NCBI RefSeq assembly: GCF_016808095.1
Contig: NC_068974.1
Coordinates: forward strand, 19,948,825-20,012,824
Length of the DNA stretch: 64,000 nt
DNA from: Vigna angularis
Lineage: Eukaryota; Streptophyta; Magnoliopsida; Fabales; Fabaceae
Direction: 5' to 3'
Position 1 is the first letter of the stretch. The number at the start of each line of letters is the position of its first letter. Below are positions 34,651 through 46,545 of this stretch, piece after piece. Made by a program: the position numbers and the translations under genes. A model generated the notes under the pieces. It did not search any database, was not told where the DNA came from, and saw only the letters and a program-made list of their open reading frames with translations.

Positions 34651-35915
34651 TTATAACAGTTGAAAAACTATTATTTTTATACTTAATTTTGACCTTAAAG
34701 ACAACCTTTCTGACTTAGAAACTAGCTTGGAATCATGTTTGTTTAAGTTTTGGAAATAAGAGAGCTGGATAGGTTTTATGCTTGGTTTTCCTTGTTTTTG
34801 CAGGTTTTAAGATGAATTGAATGAAAAAAGTGAAGTAGCTAGGAGTTGGATTCAGAAAAGGAAGAAAAAGTGCATAAAAGAAGAGTCGCAGGTACCGCTC
34901 AACTCCACTTTTACCGCTAAGCGGCACTCTGAAGACCCGCAGTCACCGTTGAGGGGCAAAACTGCAGCTGAGCGTCAAATAGAAGAACCGCACTTACCGC
35001 TAAGCGCCATTTTTATGGGCCTTGGGCCACTTTTTTGTAATTTTTAGGAAGCTATATAAGGTTTTAGTCGACCTAGGGTTAGTATCTTTGGCCAAAACGA
35101 AGCAAAATCACACTTTCTTCACCCCTTGGAGTAGGATTTTGGATGCTCAAGCTCTATTCTTCAACTTCTAGGGTTTTATCTTTCATCTTTTCATTATTTT
35201 TCATCTAGTTTCACCATGTCTATGGTGAACTAAAATTTCATTGTTATTGGGGAATCAATGTAATCCTTTGAAACTCTCATGTATTGAATATGTTCTTTAA
35301 TCTATATGCTTTCTTTCATTAATTGTTAGGGTTTTTCTTCTATACTCTATGCATGCTTTGTTTAACTCATTAAATTACATGATCATTGATGTTATTTGTA
35401 TGGACACATGAATAAATCTAGAACTGAAGAAATTCTCCCAAGAGTAATATTGCGTAGACACAGGGATAGGAGGATTGGTTTCCTTTAAGCTTCTGTGCGA
35501 ATGTAATGCATGAATAATTGCTAGGGAGACAAGACATTGTAAACTAGTGAGTAAGAGTAGGCTTTCTTCACCGAGACATCGGGTTTAAGGTAAATTAGAA
35601 AGTGGCATTAACATTAATGAAGAAAGATGAATTCATGAATACATGAGAGTGGATAGGATGAATTGAAAGCCCCAACAACATCATCATTCCATATATTTCA
35701 ATCACGTTTTGCTTGTTTTGTTCAATTGATCAACATATGCATTCATATTTAATTTTTAGTATTTGCATTTAAACCTACAAGAATTCGTTCACAAGTCTAA
35801 GGTAATCAACTAATCACATAACTGTTTAGGCCGTGAGTCCTTTGGGAAATGATACTTGGTCTTACCTTTTTATTATTACTTGATGTGATTCGGTTACACT
35901 TGCCGAGGGTTAACA
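34651..35915 (+). mobile_element. Athila-like solo LTR (copy 6)
   Basis: 1,265 bp, TTATAACAG (one base off TGATAAC) to GAGGGTTAACA, with perfect ccttt duplications (34,646-34,650 and 35,916-35,920). The motif array with GCTAAGCG/GCTGAGCG forms lies at 34,890-35,010, and a TATA box (TATATAAG) near 35,053. It fixes the short-type LTR end at TTAACA. Confidence 0.88.
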
Positions 35916-36258
35916 CCTTTCTATTTAATTACTCTCACACATAAACCGAGACCAACACTTTACAAACCACTCAAACTCCAACATTCTTCAAGTATCTACA
36001 GCTCAACACAAAACTTTCAATATTTCTTCTTCATCCCTTAAGATTCACGCACGCATGTCCTTACCACTTCCAATATTATTCTTTACTATCCTTCCTTATA
36101 TAATAATCAAGTACACTACTCTCTCCTTCTCTCCCTTTCTGCATCTTTTATTTCTCTTTCATTCCTTAACTTACTTAATTAGAACCAATTCTAAAGTTCT
36201 CCTCTCCACATTCCTTTCACCATTTCATCACTGAATCTTATCTCTTTTCCCATCAACC

Positions 36259-37324
36259 TATTAGCATAAAGCTAAACAACAGAAATTTTTGATGATGTCT
36301 CAAAGTCAAGTCTCAAGTGCTCTTATTGTAGGAAGATCTTCATGAAGACTTGTTTTTATATTAAAGCTTTTATAATTTAGTAGATTTATGTATAGGATGT
36401 GGTTTATATTTGATTCTATGTATTGTTTGTCTTAGGTTGCGTTAAAATTTATTTTGAATTAGAAAACCTCATTTTATACTCAAGATAATTGATTATCAAT
36501 TTATAATAATCGATTATCAGTAATCAATTATGACTTGCCATAATTGATTATAATGAGCAATTATGAGAATTTTTAAGCAAGTTTTTTTATCGTTGTGCAT
36601 TCATTAAATGCATAATTAATTACCATAATTGGATAATTGATTATCACACGTTAATTAGTTGACAACAGATTTTTGGAGGTATCCTTGAGTGAGATCTCTA
36701 TAAATCAGATTGGGACTCTCATTCTAAAATACGAAATACGAAAATACGAAATAAGTGTATTTCAGAAAATCTTATCTGTAGTGTGCGGTGATAAGTGTTC
36801 TAGGGTTTGTTGAACCCTTGTGTTGTGGCTTTGAGAACTTGGCGTGTTGGCATAGAGCGAGAACTTTCACAGGGAGTGTGATTGAGTGGTGTTGTTGTTG
36901 CTGAGTTAAAAGCCTGTCATCCTTCGTGAAGCATTCGGAGGAGGTGTTCATCCTTTGTGAAGATTCAGAGGAAGTGTTCATCCCTTGTGGGTTACAGGGG
37001 AAGTGACTTTCATTTCTTGGGGTAACAAGAGAGGTGGTTTCTAAACTTTTACAAATTGTTTCTTTGTGATTGTAATTTGTAATTGTTTTGTGAGTAGTGA
37101 ACTGTTTATCTTGATTTGAGATAAGCGACTGGATGTAGGATTGGTAAGATCCGAACTAGGATAAAATCATCTGTGCAAATTTCTCTCAACCTTACTCTCT
37201 TTATTTATTATTTTTATTTTCTTGGTAAGTTTAATTGAGTAGAAATTAAAAGGCACATGTTCGTATTAAAAACCCTTTTGTTTTGTTATTCCACGCTAAT
37301 CATTCTACTACAACCGCTCTGACA
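36259..37324 (+). repeat. 5' LTR of the gag-only copia element
   Basis: 1,066 bp ending CTCTGACA just before the primer site. It includes near-palindromic 'aattgattatcaat...ataatcgattatc' words (36,488-36,560). Only its first ~36 bases are matched by the remaining 3' LTR piece, so the start is well placed but the rest is single copy here. Confidence 0.65.
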
Positions 37325-37358
37325 ATTTGCATCAGAGCTTGATTTGATAGTTATTCAA

Positions 37359-39137
37359 ATGGCAGGATCTTATCAAACTTTTGCAGAGGGTTCTTCTATC
37401 AATAGACCATATTCACAGGTGCAAATTATGCATTCTAGAAGGTTAGAATGCAAATATTTATTGAGTCTATTGATTGTGATATTTGGGAAGTTATCACATT
37501 TGGTCCTTCTATTCCTACTGATAATATGCAGGAACCAAAGCCCCGTGTTCAGTGGAATGCTGAAGAAAAGAAAAGGTTTCAAAACAATGTAAAAGCTCGG
37601 AATATTATTTCATCTACTTTAACTGTTGACGAGTTTTACAGGATCTCTATTTGTAAGACTGCTCAAGAAATGTGGGAAGTGTTGAGAGTAACCCACAAAG
37701 GTACTGATGACGTAAAGAATACCTTGGTCCAGGAATACAAAATGTTCAGGATGAAGCAAGAAGAAACAATTTCAGACGTCCAGAAATGCTTCACAAACAT
37801 TTTTAATCATCTCATTGGACTAGGTAAGTCTTTCGAAAATGATGAGCTTAATATTAAAATTTTGAAATCTTTAGATAGGTCGTGGCAACCAAAACTGACT
37901 ACAATTTCTGAGTCACAAAATCTCAATACAATGACTATGGCAACATTATTTGGGAAATTGAGAGAGCATGAGCTTAACCTCGGAAGACCAGATGAAGAAG
38001 AAGAAAAAGCAAAAACTAAGAAAAAGAGTCTAGCCTTAAAATCTGAGGTAGAAAGGAGCAAGAGCAAAATAAAAGATAAGGACTCAGAAGATGAAGAAAA
38101 TTTGAGACTCATGATAAAAAGGCTCAACAGGTTCATGAAATCAAAAGACAAAGGAAGTGTCAAATACGAAAAGAGAGAAAATCAAGGATCTTCCTCAAAC
38201 TATAGATGCTAAGGTTGCAGAGAAAAGGGGCATTTAAAAGTTGACTGCCCAAATCAAAAGAAGGATGAAGAAATAAAAGAAAAGAAGTTCTTCAAGAAAA
38301 AGAAAGCCTACATCACATGGGACGATGACAACAAAACAATTTCCGACTTGAGCGAATCTGATGAAGAAGCAAACATTAGTTTAATGGTGAATGACGACGC
38401 TAGAAGCCAAGTAAGTACATCTAGCGATTCTAATAGTTATAGTTAATATATTGAAGATGAATTGCATGAAACTTTTGCTGCTTTAATAGTTGAGTCTGGA
38501 AAATTAGATAAAGCTCATAAGAAATTGAAAAAAGATTTCAAAAAAATAAAATTAAATTTTGAAAATATTTTTGAAGAAAATAAAAATTTAAAATTAAATT
38601 TTGAAATTATTTTTGAAGAAAATAAAAATTTATTAAATTTTGAAAATATTTTTGAAGAAAATAAAATTTAAAATTAAACTTTGAAAATATTTTTGAAGAA
38701 AATAAAGATTTAAAAAATAAAATTTCCTATTTAGAAAAAGGAAAATTTGATAGTAATGATGAATGTATATCTTGCATAAATATGAATAAATTACAAGAAA
38801 CAACTTATTCTCATACTAGTAAAAATAATTCAAATGTTAAAATGGTTGATAAAAATGTTCCTATAATTATAATTACTACGATTATGATTATGGTGATAAA
38901 ATTGAAAATGTTCCTAAATATAATTATAATGATTATAATTATAAAAATAAAATCAAGTATGTTTCAAAATATAATCAAAATTATTATGATTATAATTATA
39001 AAAATAGAAATTATAGGAACCCAAATGATAATACTTGTTTTTATTGCATGAAAAATGGTCATACATCAAATAAATGTAGAATAAAACATTATGGTGTTCC
39101 AAATGAAATATATGCATGGATTCCAGTTATAAAATAA
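37359..39137 (+). pseudogene. Copia-type gag with two zinc knuckles
   Basis: ATG at 37,359 ('MAGSYQTFAEGSSINRPY'). A one-base deletion and a Trp-to-stop change break the frame near 37,400-37,440, then 'IFIESIDCDIWEVI', 'AQEMWEVLRVTHKGT', 'QEYKMFRMKQEETI' and 'LDRSWQPKLTTISE' follow the usual copia gag order (UBN2 type). The first zinc knuckle is C-stop-GC-REKGH-LKVDC, with a TAA in the second position (near 38,210). After another stop at 38,447 comes a lysine/asparagine coiled-coil-like region with 45-bp repeats (38,540-38,720), then a second knuckle 'CFYCMKNGHTSNKC' (39,039-39,080). Nucleic-acid packaging is family knowledge. Confidence 0.82.
38540..38720 (+). repeat. ~45-bp tandem repeat in gag
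   Basis: About four units of 'ttgaaaatatttttgaagaa' plus an A-rich spacer, coding for FENIFEENKNLKLN-type repeats. Expansion inside a decaying coding region. Confidence 0.8.
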
Positions 39138-39748
39138 TTTGTCTCTAACTTTAAAGGACCCAAATAAGTATTTTTGGGTACCAAAATATTATTTTTTTTT
39201 CTATTTCTTAGGTTATTTTAAAATTAAGGAAGAAGTTTTTGGTATGCACAAAACTTGGTAAAGTATGGTTTGTCAAATCAAGGGGGAGTTTTTAACTTGA
39301 AAAAAAAAATTGATAATTTTTTTAACTACTTTTGTTTCTTCCTTAAAGAATCAAATGCAATTTAATTCTGTTTAAGTTACTCAATAAAGAGGAGTATTTT
39401 TTATCCTATTTTTATTTATTATGATTTCTAAATTTATTGTATTTTCTATGTTTTGAATTATGCCTCCTGTTTCCCTTTAATAAAAATTATGATAATTGTT
39501 ATTTATTTGTTTATGACTTATATTCAAAGGAAGTTCTTATATTTAGGGGGAGAATTTTTTTTTATATCATACATAACGCCTTTTTAATAATGATCAAAAG
39601 GGGGGAGAAATATGTTTAAAGGCTTAATTATATTTATCTTTTGTCTATTAGTTCCTCTTCTTTAAGTTATGTATGAGTTACAGATCAGTACAGGTTACAA
39701 AAAGCTTTAATTTAAAATATTTTTGATCATCATCAAAAAGGGGGAGAT
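39138..39748 (+). other. 3' non-coding internal part of the gag-only copia element
   Basis: AT-rich, non-coding, with several purine tracts (near 39,283, 39,545, 39,600 and the terminal one at 39,735-39,747). Pol is wholly absent between gag and the 3' LTR. Confidence 0.6.
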
Positions 39749-39785
39749 TGCTAGCATAAAGCTAAAGAGTAGAATTTTTTGATGA

Positions 39786-41232
39786 TTGATGAGTGCATAT
39801 TTATGCTCACATTTATGCTTTAAAATTAAATTTTTTTTGATGAAATTCATGTGCTTGAATGATTGATTTAAAGAGGATTTGTGATGATTGAATATATTGT
39901 GTTTGGAAATAAAAGGGACTTAAAAAGTGATTTTAATTGCATAAATTATTCTTGGAAATTCTTACGTTTATTTGTGCAGCTGAGAATATAAGTTTTATTA
40001 GTCCAAATGGAAATTCAAGGCCCAAATTCAGATTTTGTTTGGAAAATAATATACAAATGGGCTAAACAGACAGACTTTACCCTTGCACCTCCTATCAAAT
40101 TAATACTACTTTCCAAGGCAACTTCAGTATTGCCAAGTAGTATTCAAGAAAGTAGATAGGGTTAAAGTAACCCGGAGTCGTCTCCCAATGAATACGGAAT
40201 TGTCGTTCAATATTTCAATCTTATGAATGCAATGCTTGGAGAATAAAAGTAATGTTTGGAGAATGTTTAAAGAACAAATAAGAAACTTAAAAACAGTTAT
40301 GATTAAACAGGCTAATTCCACTACTTTTCCAAGATAGATTCATCATCGGTTATTCACAGATAATTGTTCAATTGATTATTATTTAAGTTTCAAATTAATT
40401 AAAGTACATTCTTAATTAATTTGAGGGCGATCATGCACTTAACTAAAGTAAATTCTCAATCAAATGCAAAACATTTCTAGATTATTCACAATGAATTCAA
40501 CCAAAGCACATTCTCAATCAAATCCTATTGTGTTTAATCATGTCTATTTTTAAATCGCCTAACCAAATTAAAAACTAATCAATCAAAGTAAATTCTCAAT
40601 TGATTATAGTTAAAATTATTACTACCAATCAAAGTACATTCTCAATTAATAGTAAAAACCAATTAATCATATGAAAGTTCCTAAATTAAATCAAAGTAGA
40701 TTCTCAATTAAACCTATAAACTCTAGAACTCATATAATCAATATGCATGTAGATTCAAACACATTATGATGCAAAAATCTTTGCTTTTAATTTGATAGAG
40801 AGATGAAAGACATAGAGAGAGAAAAACTTAAATCAATAATCAAAATAAACAATTGCATTAACTCAATCTAACCTCAGAATCCATAATGGAATTATAGCAT
40901 AATAGCCCTAGATGCTTAGCTCTCCATGAATGGAGTTGAATACAAGAAGAAATGAGAGAGAGAGAGAGAGAAGTGGTGAATGAATGAATGAAGTGAAGTT
41001 TTCTGCCTCCCCTGAGTCTCTTTATATAGGGCTTGATTGGGCTTGGACTCTGAATATTCAAAATCTTTTATCTTATATCTTCCAAATAACTAAAAGATTT
41101 AGATAATTATAACATTATTTGGAAGATATTTTCGGTTGATATTCCCAAATTAAATTAATTCAACAATTGAATTTTATCTTTTAACTTTTCTGACTTTCCA
41201 AAATTTCACAAATGCCCTTAAATTTCCTCTAG
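39786..41232. repeat. Degenerate LTR debris in inverted arrangement
   Basis: 39,786-40,085 reads like the first part of an Athila/Tat-type LTR in plus sense (TGAGTGCATATTTATGC start). 40,086-41,232 reads like LTR sequence in minus sense ('cccggagtcgtctcccaatg', a (GA)n run at 40,955-40,972, 'tttatatagggc' at 41,020). No coding region. Family not settled. Confidence 0.4.
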
Positions 41233-41881
41233 AGCGTTTCTAAAGATTTACATTGATTCCCCAACAACAAAATAAGTTTAGTTCACCATATTCATGGTGA
41301 AACTAGATGAAATACAATGGAAAAATGAAAGATAGAACCCGAGAAAGTTGAGAAAGGAGCCTTAGCATTCAAAATCCTCCTCCAAGGGGTGAAAGAAAGT
41401 GATTGTGCTTCGTCCTAGCCAAAGATACAAATCCTAGAACGTCCTAAAGTTTATATACTATTCTAAAATTTACAGAAAAGTAGGCCCAAGCCCAAAATAA
41501 TGCCGCTCAGCGGTAAAATACTGCTCAGCAGTACCAGCGCGTAGTCAATTATTCCCCTCAACTGCATTGTTACCCCTCAGCGGTGCCAACGGGTATTCAG
41601 AAGTGCTGCTCAGCGGTAAAATGGCGTTGAGCGGTACTTGCAGCTTCACTTCTTTTGCACTGTTTGTGTCCTTTTCTGATTTCATCTCTATCCCTTTTCA
41701 CTTCTTTCATTAATTTCATCTAAAAATCTGCAAAAACAAGAGAATCAAGCATAAAACCTGTCCAACTCTATTATTTCTAATAATTCAACAAAATCAAGAG
41801 TTCAAGCTAATTTGTAAGTCATAAAGGTTGTAATTGAAGTCAATTTTAAGCATAAAAATAACAGTTTTTCAACTGTTATCA
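41233..41881 (-). repeat. Athila-like 3' LTR, truncated (copy 7)
   Basis: Lacks the first ~700 bases of the + strand form. Ends GTTATCA followed by the polypurine complement 'caaccccaaactt' (41,882-41,894). The GCTCAGCG array is at 41,500-41,640. It begins in the same LTR segment where copy 10 ends. Confidence 0.82.
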
Positions 41882-43481
41882 CAACCCCAAACTTAGAACT
41901 TTGTTTGTCCTCAAGCAAATAAGATGTAACTCAATCTTCTACCAATCCATTCAATGGTTCACCACATTCAAAAATCTTTCTTTCAAGATAAGTAAATACT
42001 CAATTTAGCTCATCACAAAACTTCAATCAAGATGTGCATATGCTTTCAGTGTTCACTCAATCATATAATTTTCAACAAATGCTATTTTCATGAATGATCA
42101 ATCAACTAAGCAAAGATGTTCTTATGGAATCTATCCTTACTAGATAAAGTGTTTCACTCAAACACACCAGTATATAGGAGAAATTCACTCATTCACTTTA
42201 TTATCACAATGTCACATGAATCAACTTTGCCTTTCATTTATACACAATCAAAAACACTCACAAGCAAGCATCATCAAAAGGACTTTTCAATAGCTTATGA
42301 TGTGGCTGGGCTAACAATAACAGTTGGTTTTTCTGAATCACAAAACCCTTGAGTTAAGAGAATCATCTAAACACAATTATTCTTAAAGTATTTCCAGCTT
42401 TCTTTTACATTGAGCTTTTTCTCTTCTTTTTCTTTTTTCTTTTCACATGCTTAGCTTTTTGGCTCAATGCTTTTTATTTTCCCTTTCTATTTTCCAACAA
42501 CCCCAAACTTGAACATTTATCAATACCACAAAATATTTTCAACTTAAGTCAAGGTAAAGCTTTTCAAAAAGGGTTTTCAAATCATGTTCAAGGCTAAGGG
42601 TTCAAAGGATAGAACACATAGTGGCTCTCTTTTAATGGGCTAAATTGATGTATTTGGCTAATAAAAGGAGTACCAACAAATGGCCTTGATCATATGATGC
42701 AAACAAGAAAGTGATTCAATCCTAGAAAACCTGGGCAAAGTCATTCATGCTTTCCGAGTAATAATATTCAACAACTCTCGAGCTCAAAATTTCACATATT
42801 AGTTCATTCATATTCCACATACACATCTTGCTTAGCATCATAATCACAATCATAACTTCACACATTTGTTCACATAGCTCGTGAACAACCTGTATAAGCA
42901 TATAATGTGCACATTCTAAATCATCAATCAAGATCAAAACATCATCAAGCATTACTTATCACACAATAGTCACAAGCAAACCACCAAAAAAGATAAAGTT
43001 TCTAATTGAGTACATCAAACTCTATTCTGAAAACAGAAGCAAATAAGTTCGATAATACAAAACCAAACAAATCCTGCTCTAGTGCTGATAGCATCCATCA
43101 CTGAATGCTATCTCAGCTCCTCCTCAACCTGTGGTGTCATCTGTATCTGCCTCCTCTTCCTCATCTTCAGCATCCTCAAACGCATCATCATCAGCATCAT
43201 CTTCATCCTCCTCCATAGCTGAAGCTTCAGCTCCTCTTCCATTTCGCCCACTTCGTCAACATCGTCAACTTCGTCCACTTCGCCCACTTCGTGCACTTTG
43301 CCCACTTCTTCTTCTTCTTCTTCTTCTTCTTCCATTTCGTCCACTTCGTCTACTTCGTCCACATCGTCCACTTCGTCCCTATCGTCCACTTCGTCCACAT
43401 TGTGCACTTCGTCCACTTCTTCCATCCATTTTGTGCACTTCGTCCACATCGTCCCCTTGTTCCACTTCTTCCATTTATTCC

Positions 43482-43512
<31 letters not shown>

Positions 43513-43592
43513 CTTCTTCTTTTTCATCTTCCTCTTCTTCCTCTCCGTCCACTTCGTCTACTTCGTGCACTTCGCCCACTTCGCCAAAAACT
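41882..43592 (-). mobile_element. Athila-like element interior 1 (mostly deleted, with minisatellite)
   Basis: Runs from the polypurine tract to the next LTR. 41,882-43,085 is homologous to 44,979-46,240 and 59,422-60,620 (non-coding 3' part). Then the acidic C-terminus of a lost frame (43,110-43,220) and a hairpin (43,087-43,112). From 43,240 to 43,585 a minisatellite stands in for the whole gag and primer-site region. Confidence 0.75.
43240..43585. repeat. 9-bp minisatellite (TCGTCCACT)n with CTT runs
   Basis: Imperfect 9-bp units 'cgtccactt' and variants, broken by (CTT)n at 43,300-43,335 and 43,480-43,525. It passes straight into the LTR at 43,593 ('cttcgccaaaaactcgatgcac'). Both strands give long repetitive open frames (Val-Asp-Glu or Ser/Thr/Phe repeats), which are artefacts. 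Confidence 0.92.
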
Positions 43593-44978
43593 CGATGCAC
43601 AAATTTTTAATCCCCGAAAATGAAGTCAAAAACTTGTTAACCTTCGGCAAGTGTAACCGAATCATATCAAGTAATAAAAAGTGGTAAGACCAAGTATCGT
43701 TTCCCAAGAGACTCACGACACTAAACATTTATGTGATTACTCAACTAATTAAGACTCTAAAGAAATATTTTAGGGCTTTTGAATGGAAATGCAATAAAAT
43801 AAACATGAATGCAATTTGATCAATTGAGGATAAACAGAAGAATGAATGAATGAAGTAGATGATATTGTTGTTGAGGTTTAGATTTCACCTAATTTACTCA
43901 CATGTATTTATGAATTCATCTTTCTTCATTAATTGTTAATGCCACTTTCTAAATTACCTTAAACCCGATGTCTCGGCGAAGAAAGCCTAATCATAATCAC
44001 TAGTTTACAATGTCTTGTCTCCCTAGCAATTAATCATGCATTATAGTGAACAGAAGCTTAAAGGCAACCAACCATCATACTCCTATGTCTAGATTTCCTC
44101 GTATGTGTCCATATTGACAAAATCAATAATCATGATATCGAATGAGTTAAACAATGCATGCTTTAAGCAAAGAGGAAAAACCCTAACAATTAAAGAAAGA
44201 AAGCATGTATCTTATAAAAGATCTTGAAGAACAAATTCAATACATGAGAGTTTCAAAAGGATTACATTAACTCCCCAACAATAATAAAAGTTTAGTTCTC
44301 CATTGCCATAGAAGAACTAGATGAACAATGGAATGAAAGAATGGAAGAGATAGAAAAACCTGAGAAAGAGAAGAGGAGAGCCGTCACCATCTCCAATTCT
44401 ACCCCCAAGGGGTGAAAAATGTGTTTCTGCCTCGTTCCTAGCCAAAGATACTAACCCTAAGAAGACTAAAGCCTTATATAGACTTCTAAATATTATAGAA
44501 AAGTGAGCTCAAGCCCATAAGAATGCCGCTCAGTGATTTTTACCGGTCAGCGGCTAATGCGACACTTTAGTTTTTCCCCTCAGCCACTGTTTTTGCCCTT
44601 CAGCGATGATTTCGGCACCTGAAAAGTGGCGCTCAGCGATAATTACCGCTTAGCGCAACTTTTTCTGCACTTTAGTTGACTTTTCTGCATTCTGGTTGAC
44701 TGGTTGACTTTTTTGGTTAACTGGTTGACTGGTTGATTTTTCTGGTTTCTGGTTGACTTTTCTGCATTCCAACCAGTTGGTACTTTAACTCTTCTTTCAA
44801 ATCATTCAATTAGCCTACAAAATCAAGGGAATCTATCACAAAACCATTAAATTCACCTTCAACTCTCTTATTCACAAAACTAATGCAAAAACATGAGTTC
44901 AAGCAAGCTTCCAAGTCAAAAAGAGTGGATTGATTATCAAAATTAAGTATAAAAATAACGGTTTTTCAACTGTTATCA
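43593..44978 (-). repeat. Athila-like LTR shared by two elements (copy 8)
   Basis: 1,386 bp, + strand CGATGCACAAATTT...GTTATCA. It acts as the 5' LTR of interior 1 and the 3' LTR of interior 2; there is no intervening host DNA. It belongs to the subfamily whose outer end is TGATGAACAAATTTT. The array of CAGCG motifs is at 44,520-44,660. Confidence 0.85.
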
Positions 44979-46237
44979 CAATCCCAAACTTACAACTTTG
45001 CTTGTCCTCAAGCAAACAAGATGTAACATAGCTCTCAACCAATCAATGCAATGATTCAACACATTTCAAAACATTTTCTTTTAAGAGAAGTAATTTCTCA
45101 AATCAACTTACCATAAAGAATATCAGTCAAGATGAATACATGCCTTGAATCAATTCAGCTCATTGTGGTGCTCAGATAATCACAAAATATTCAATAGATG
45201 CTATGCTCATGAATGATCAATTAACCAAGCAAAGATGTAATCATGAATCTTTCCTCACCAGATAAAGTGTTTCACTCAAACACACAAGTGTATAAGAGGT
45301 TACTCATTCACTCCACTATCACAATGTCACATGAATTAACTTTGCCTTTGATTTAACCATAATTAAATATACTCACAAGAAATTATCATCACAAGGGCGT
45401 TTCTATGGCTTGTAATATGGCTGGGCTAAGAAGAAAAATTGGTTTTTCTGGATCACAAAATCCTTGAGTTAAGAAAGTCATTCATACTTTCATCATTTAA
45501 ACACAACCATTCTTATTTATTCCCAACTTTCCCTTGCATTGAGCTTTTCTTTTCTTTCTTTTCTTTCCTTTTTGTTTTGCTTTTCACGTGATTATCTCTT
45601 AACTCAATGCTTGTTATTTTCCCATTCTAGACTTCCCAACAACCCTAAACTTGAACCTTTATCAATACCACAAAATATTCTCAACTCAACTCAAGGTAAA
45701 GATTTTCACAAAGGTTTTTCAAATCATGTTCAAGGCTAAAGGTTCAAAGGATAGAACACATAGTGCTCTCTTTTAGTAGGCTAAATTCATGCATTTTGGC
45801 TAAAAAGGGTTAACAACAAATGGCCTTGATCATATGACACATACAAGAAAGTGATTCAATCATAGAAAACTTGGGCAAAGTCGTTCATGCTTTCAACGTA
45901 ATAGCACTTACTCACAAAAACATTGGAGTTCAATCCTCACACAGGCTAAATCAAATTCCAACATTTAGATAATCATCCTGCTCAGTATCATAATCACAAT
46001 CACAATTCATCATGAATCTGTTTCAAAATATTTTGAGCAACCACCTGTGTATCAACATCATGCATCATCTCAACATCAATCAATATAATCAACATCATGA
46101 AGCAATACTCATCACAAACATCATAGCATCAACAAACCATTGCACACAAATAAAGTTTTAAGCCAAGTACATCAAATCCTATACTAAAAACAAAAGCAAA
46201 TAAATTCAAAAGATAAGAAAAATCCTGCTCTAGTGCT

Positions 46238-46263
46238 GATAGCATCCATCAGTAGATGCTATC
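46238..46263 (-). other. Perfect 9-bp-stem hairpin, 8-nt loop CATCAGTA
   Basis: GATAGCATC, loop CATCAGTA, GATGCTATC. One of a set of related hairpins in the family; it sits just after the stop of the acidic remnant frame. Counterpart at 43,087-43,112 (GATAGCAT...ATGCTATC). Confidence 0.75.
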
Positions 46264-46545
46264 TCAGCTCCTCATCAGCTCATGCTATCATCAGAGTCTT
46301 CCTCCTCTCCTTCTTCAGCATCTTCAAAATCATCATCCTCATCATCTTCTTCCATAACTAGAGCTTCAGTTGCTCCAGCTCTTCTAGCCTGTGCCTGCTC
46401 CTCTTGCCATGTTATCTTGGACAATGAGGAAGTGTTGCTCATGCTTACAGGAAAGGAGCTTGCTGGAATAGGGTTGATTTGGTTCCTTCTCCTTTCTTTT
46501 GAACATTGTAGTCTGGAATCTCTTGCCCGATGAGGAGGCCATCCC
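46258..46545 (-). pseudogene. Remnant frame with acidic C-terminus
   Basis: Minus strand: start 'MASSSGKRFQTTMFKRKEKE', one frameshift near 46,475, then 'NTSSLSKITWQEEQAQARR' and an acidic end 'MEEDDEDDDFEDAEEGEE' before a stop. The start and acidic tail could be the two ends of a longer Athila ORF joined by deletion; I cannot prove that. The acidic tail recurs at 43,110-43,220. Confidence 0.4.

Larger units (their letters stand above)
32573..36258. mobile_element. Gypsy-type LTR sequence (TGTAACACCCC start) with insertions
   Basis: Begins TGTAACACCCCACTTTTTAAG near 32,570, a start typical of plant chromovirus LTRs. It is interrupted by a small MITE (33,915-34,057), a MITE half copy (34,062-34,290), a TA microsatellite (34,301-34,392) and a solo LTR (34,651-35,915). 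Text resumes at 35,916 and ends at the copia LTR at 36,259. The end of this LTR and any partner were not identified, so limits are uncertain. Confidence 0.45.
36259..39785 (+). mobile_element. Gag-only copia-type retrotransposon
   Basis: 5' LTR 36,259-37,324 and a truncated 3' LTR starting TGCTAGCATAAAGC (39,749-39,785) that matches TATTAGCATAAAGC at the 5' end. A Met-type primer site, TGCATCAGAGC (37,328-37,338), and a polypurine tract, AAAAAGGGGGAGA (39,735-39,747), complete the frame. It encodes a gag-like protein but no protease, integrase or RT. Extra purine tracts near 39,283, 39,545 and 39,600 resemble SIRE-type copia 3' regions. Confidence 0.78.

Noticed and set aside
43108..43687. 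Lys-, Ser- and Val-Asp-Glu-rich frames on both strands
   Set aside because: Same minisatellite artefact as at 50,080-50,917. Only the short acidic end at 43,110-43,220 has a counterpart elsewhere.
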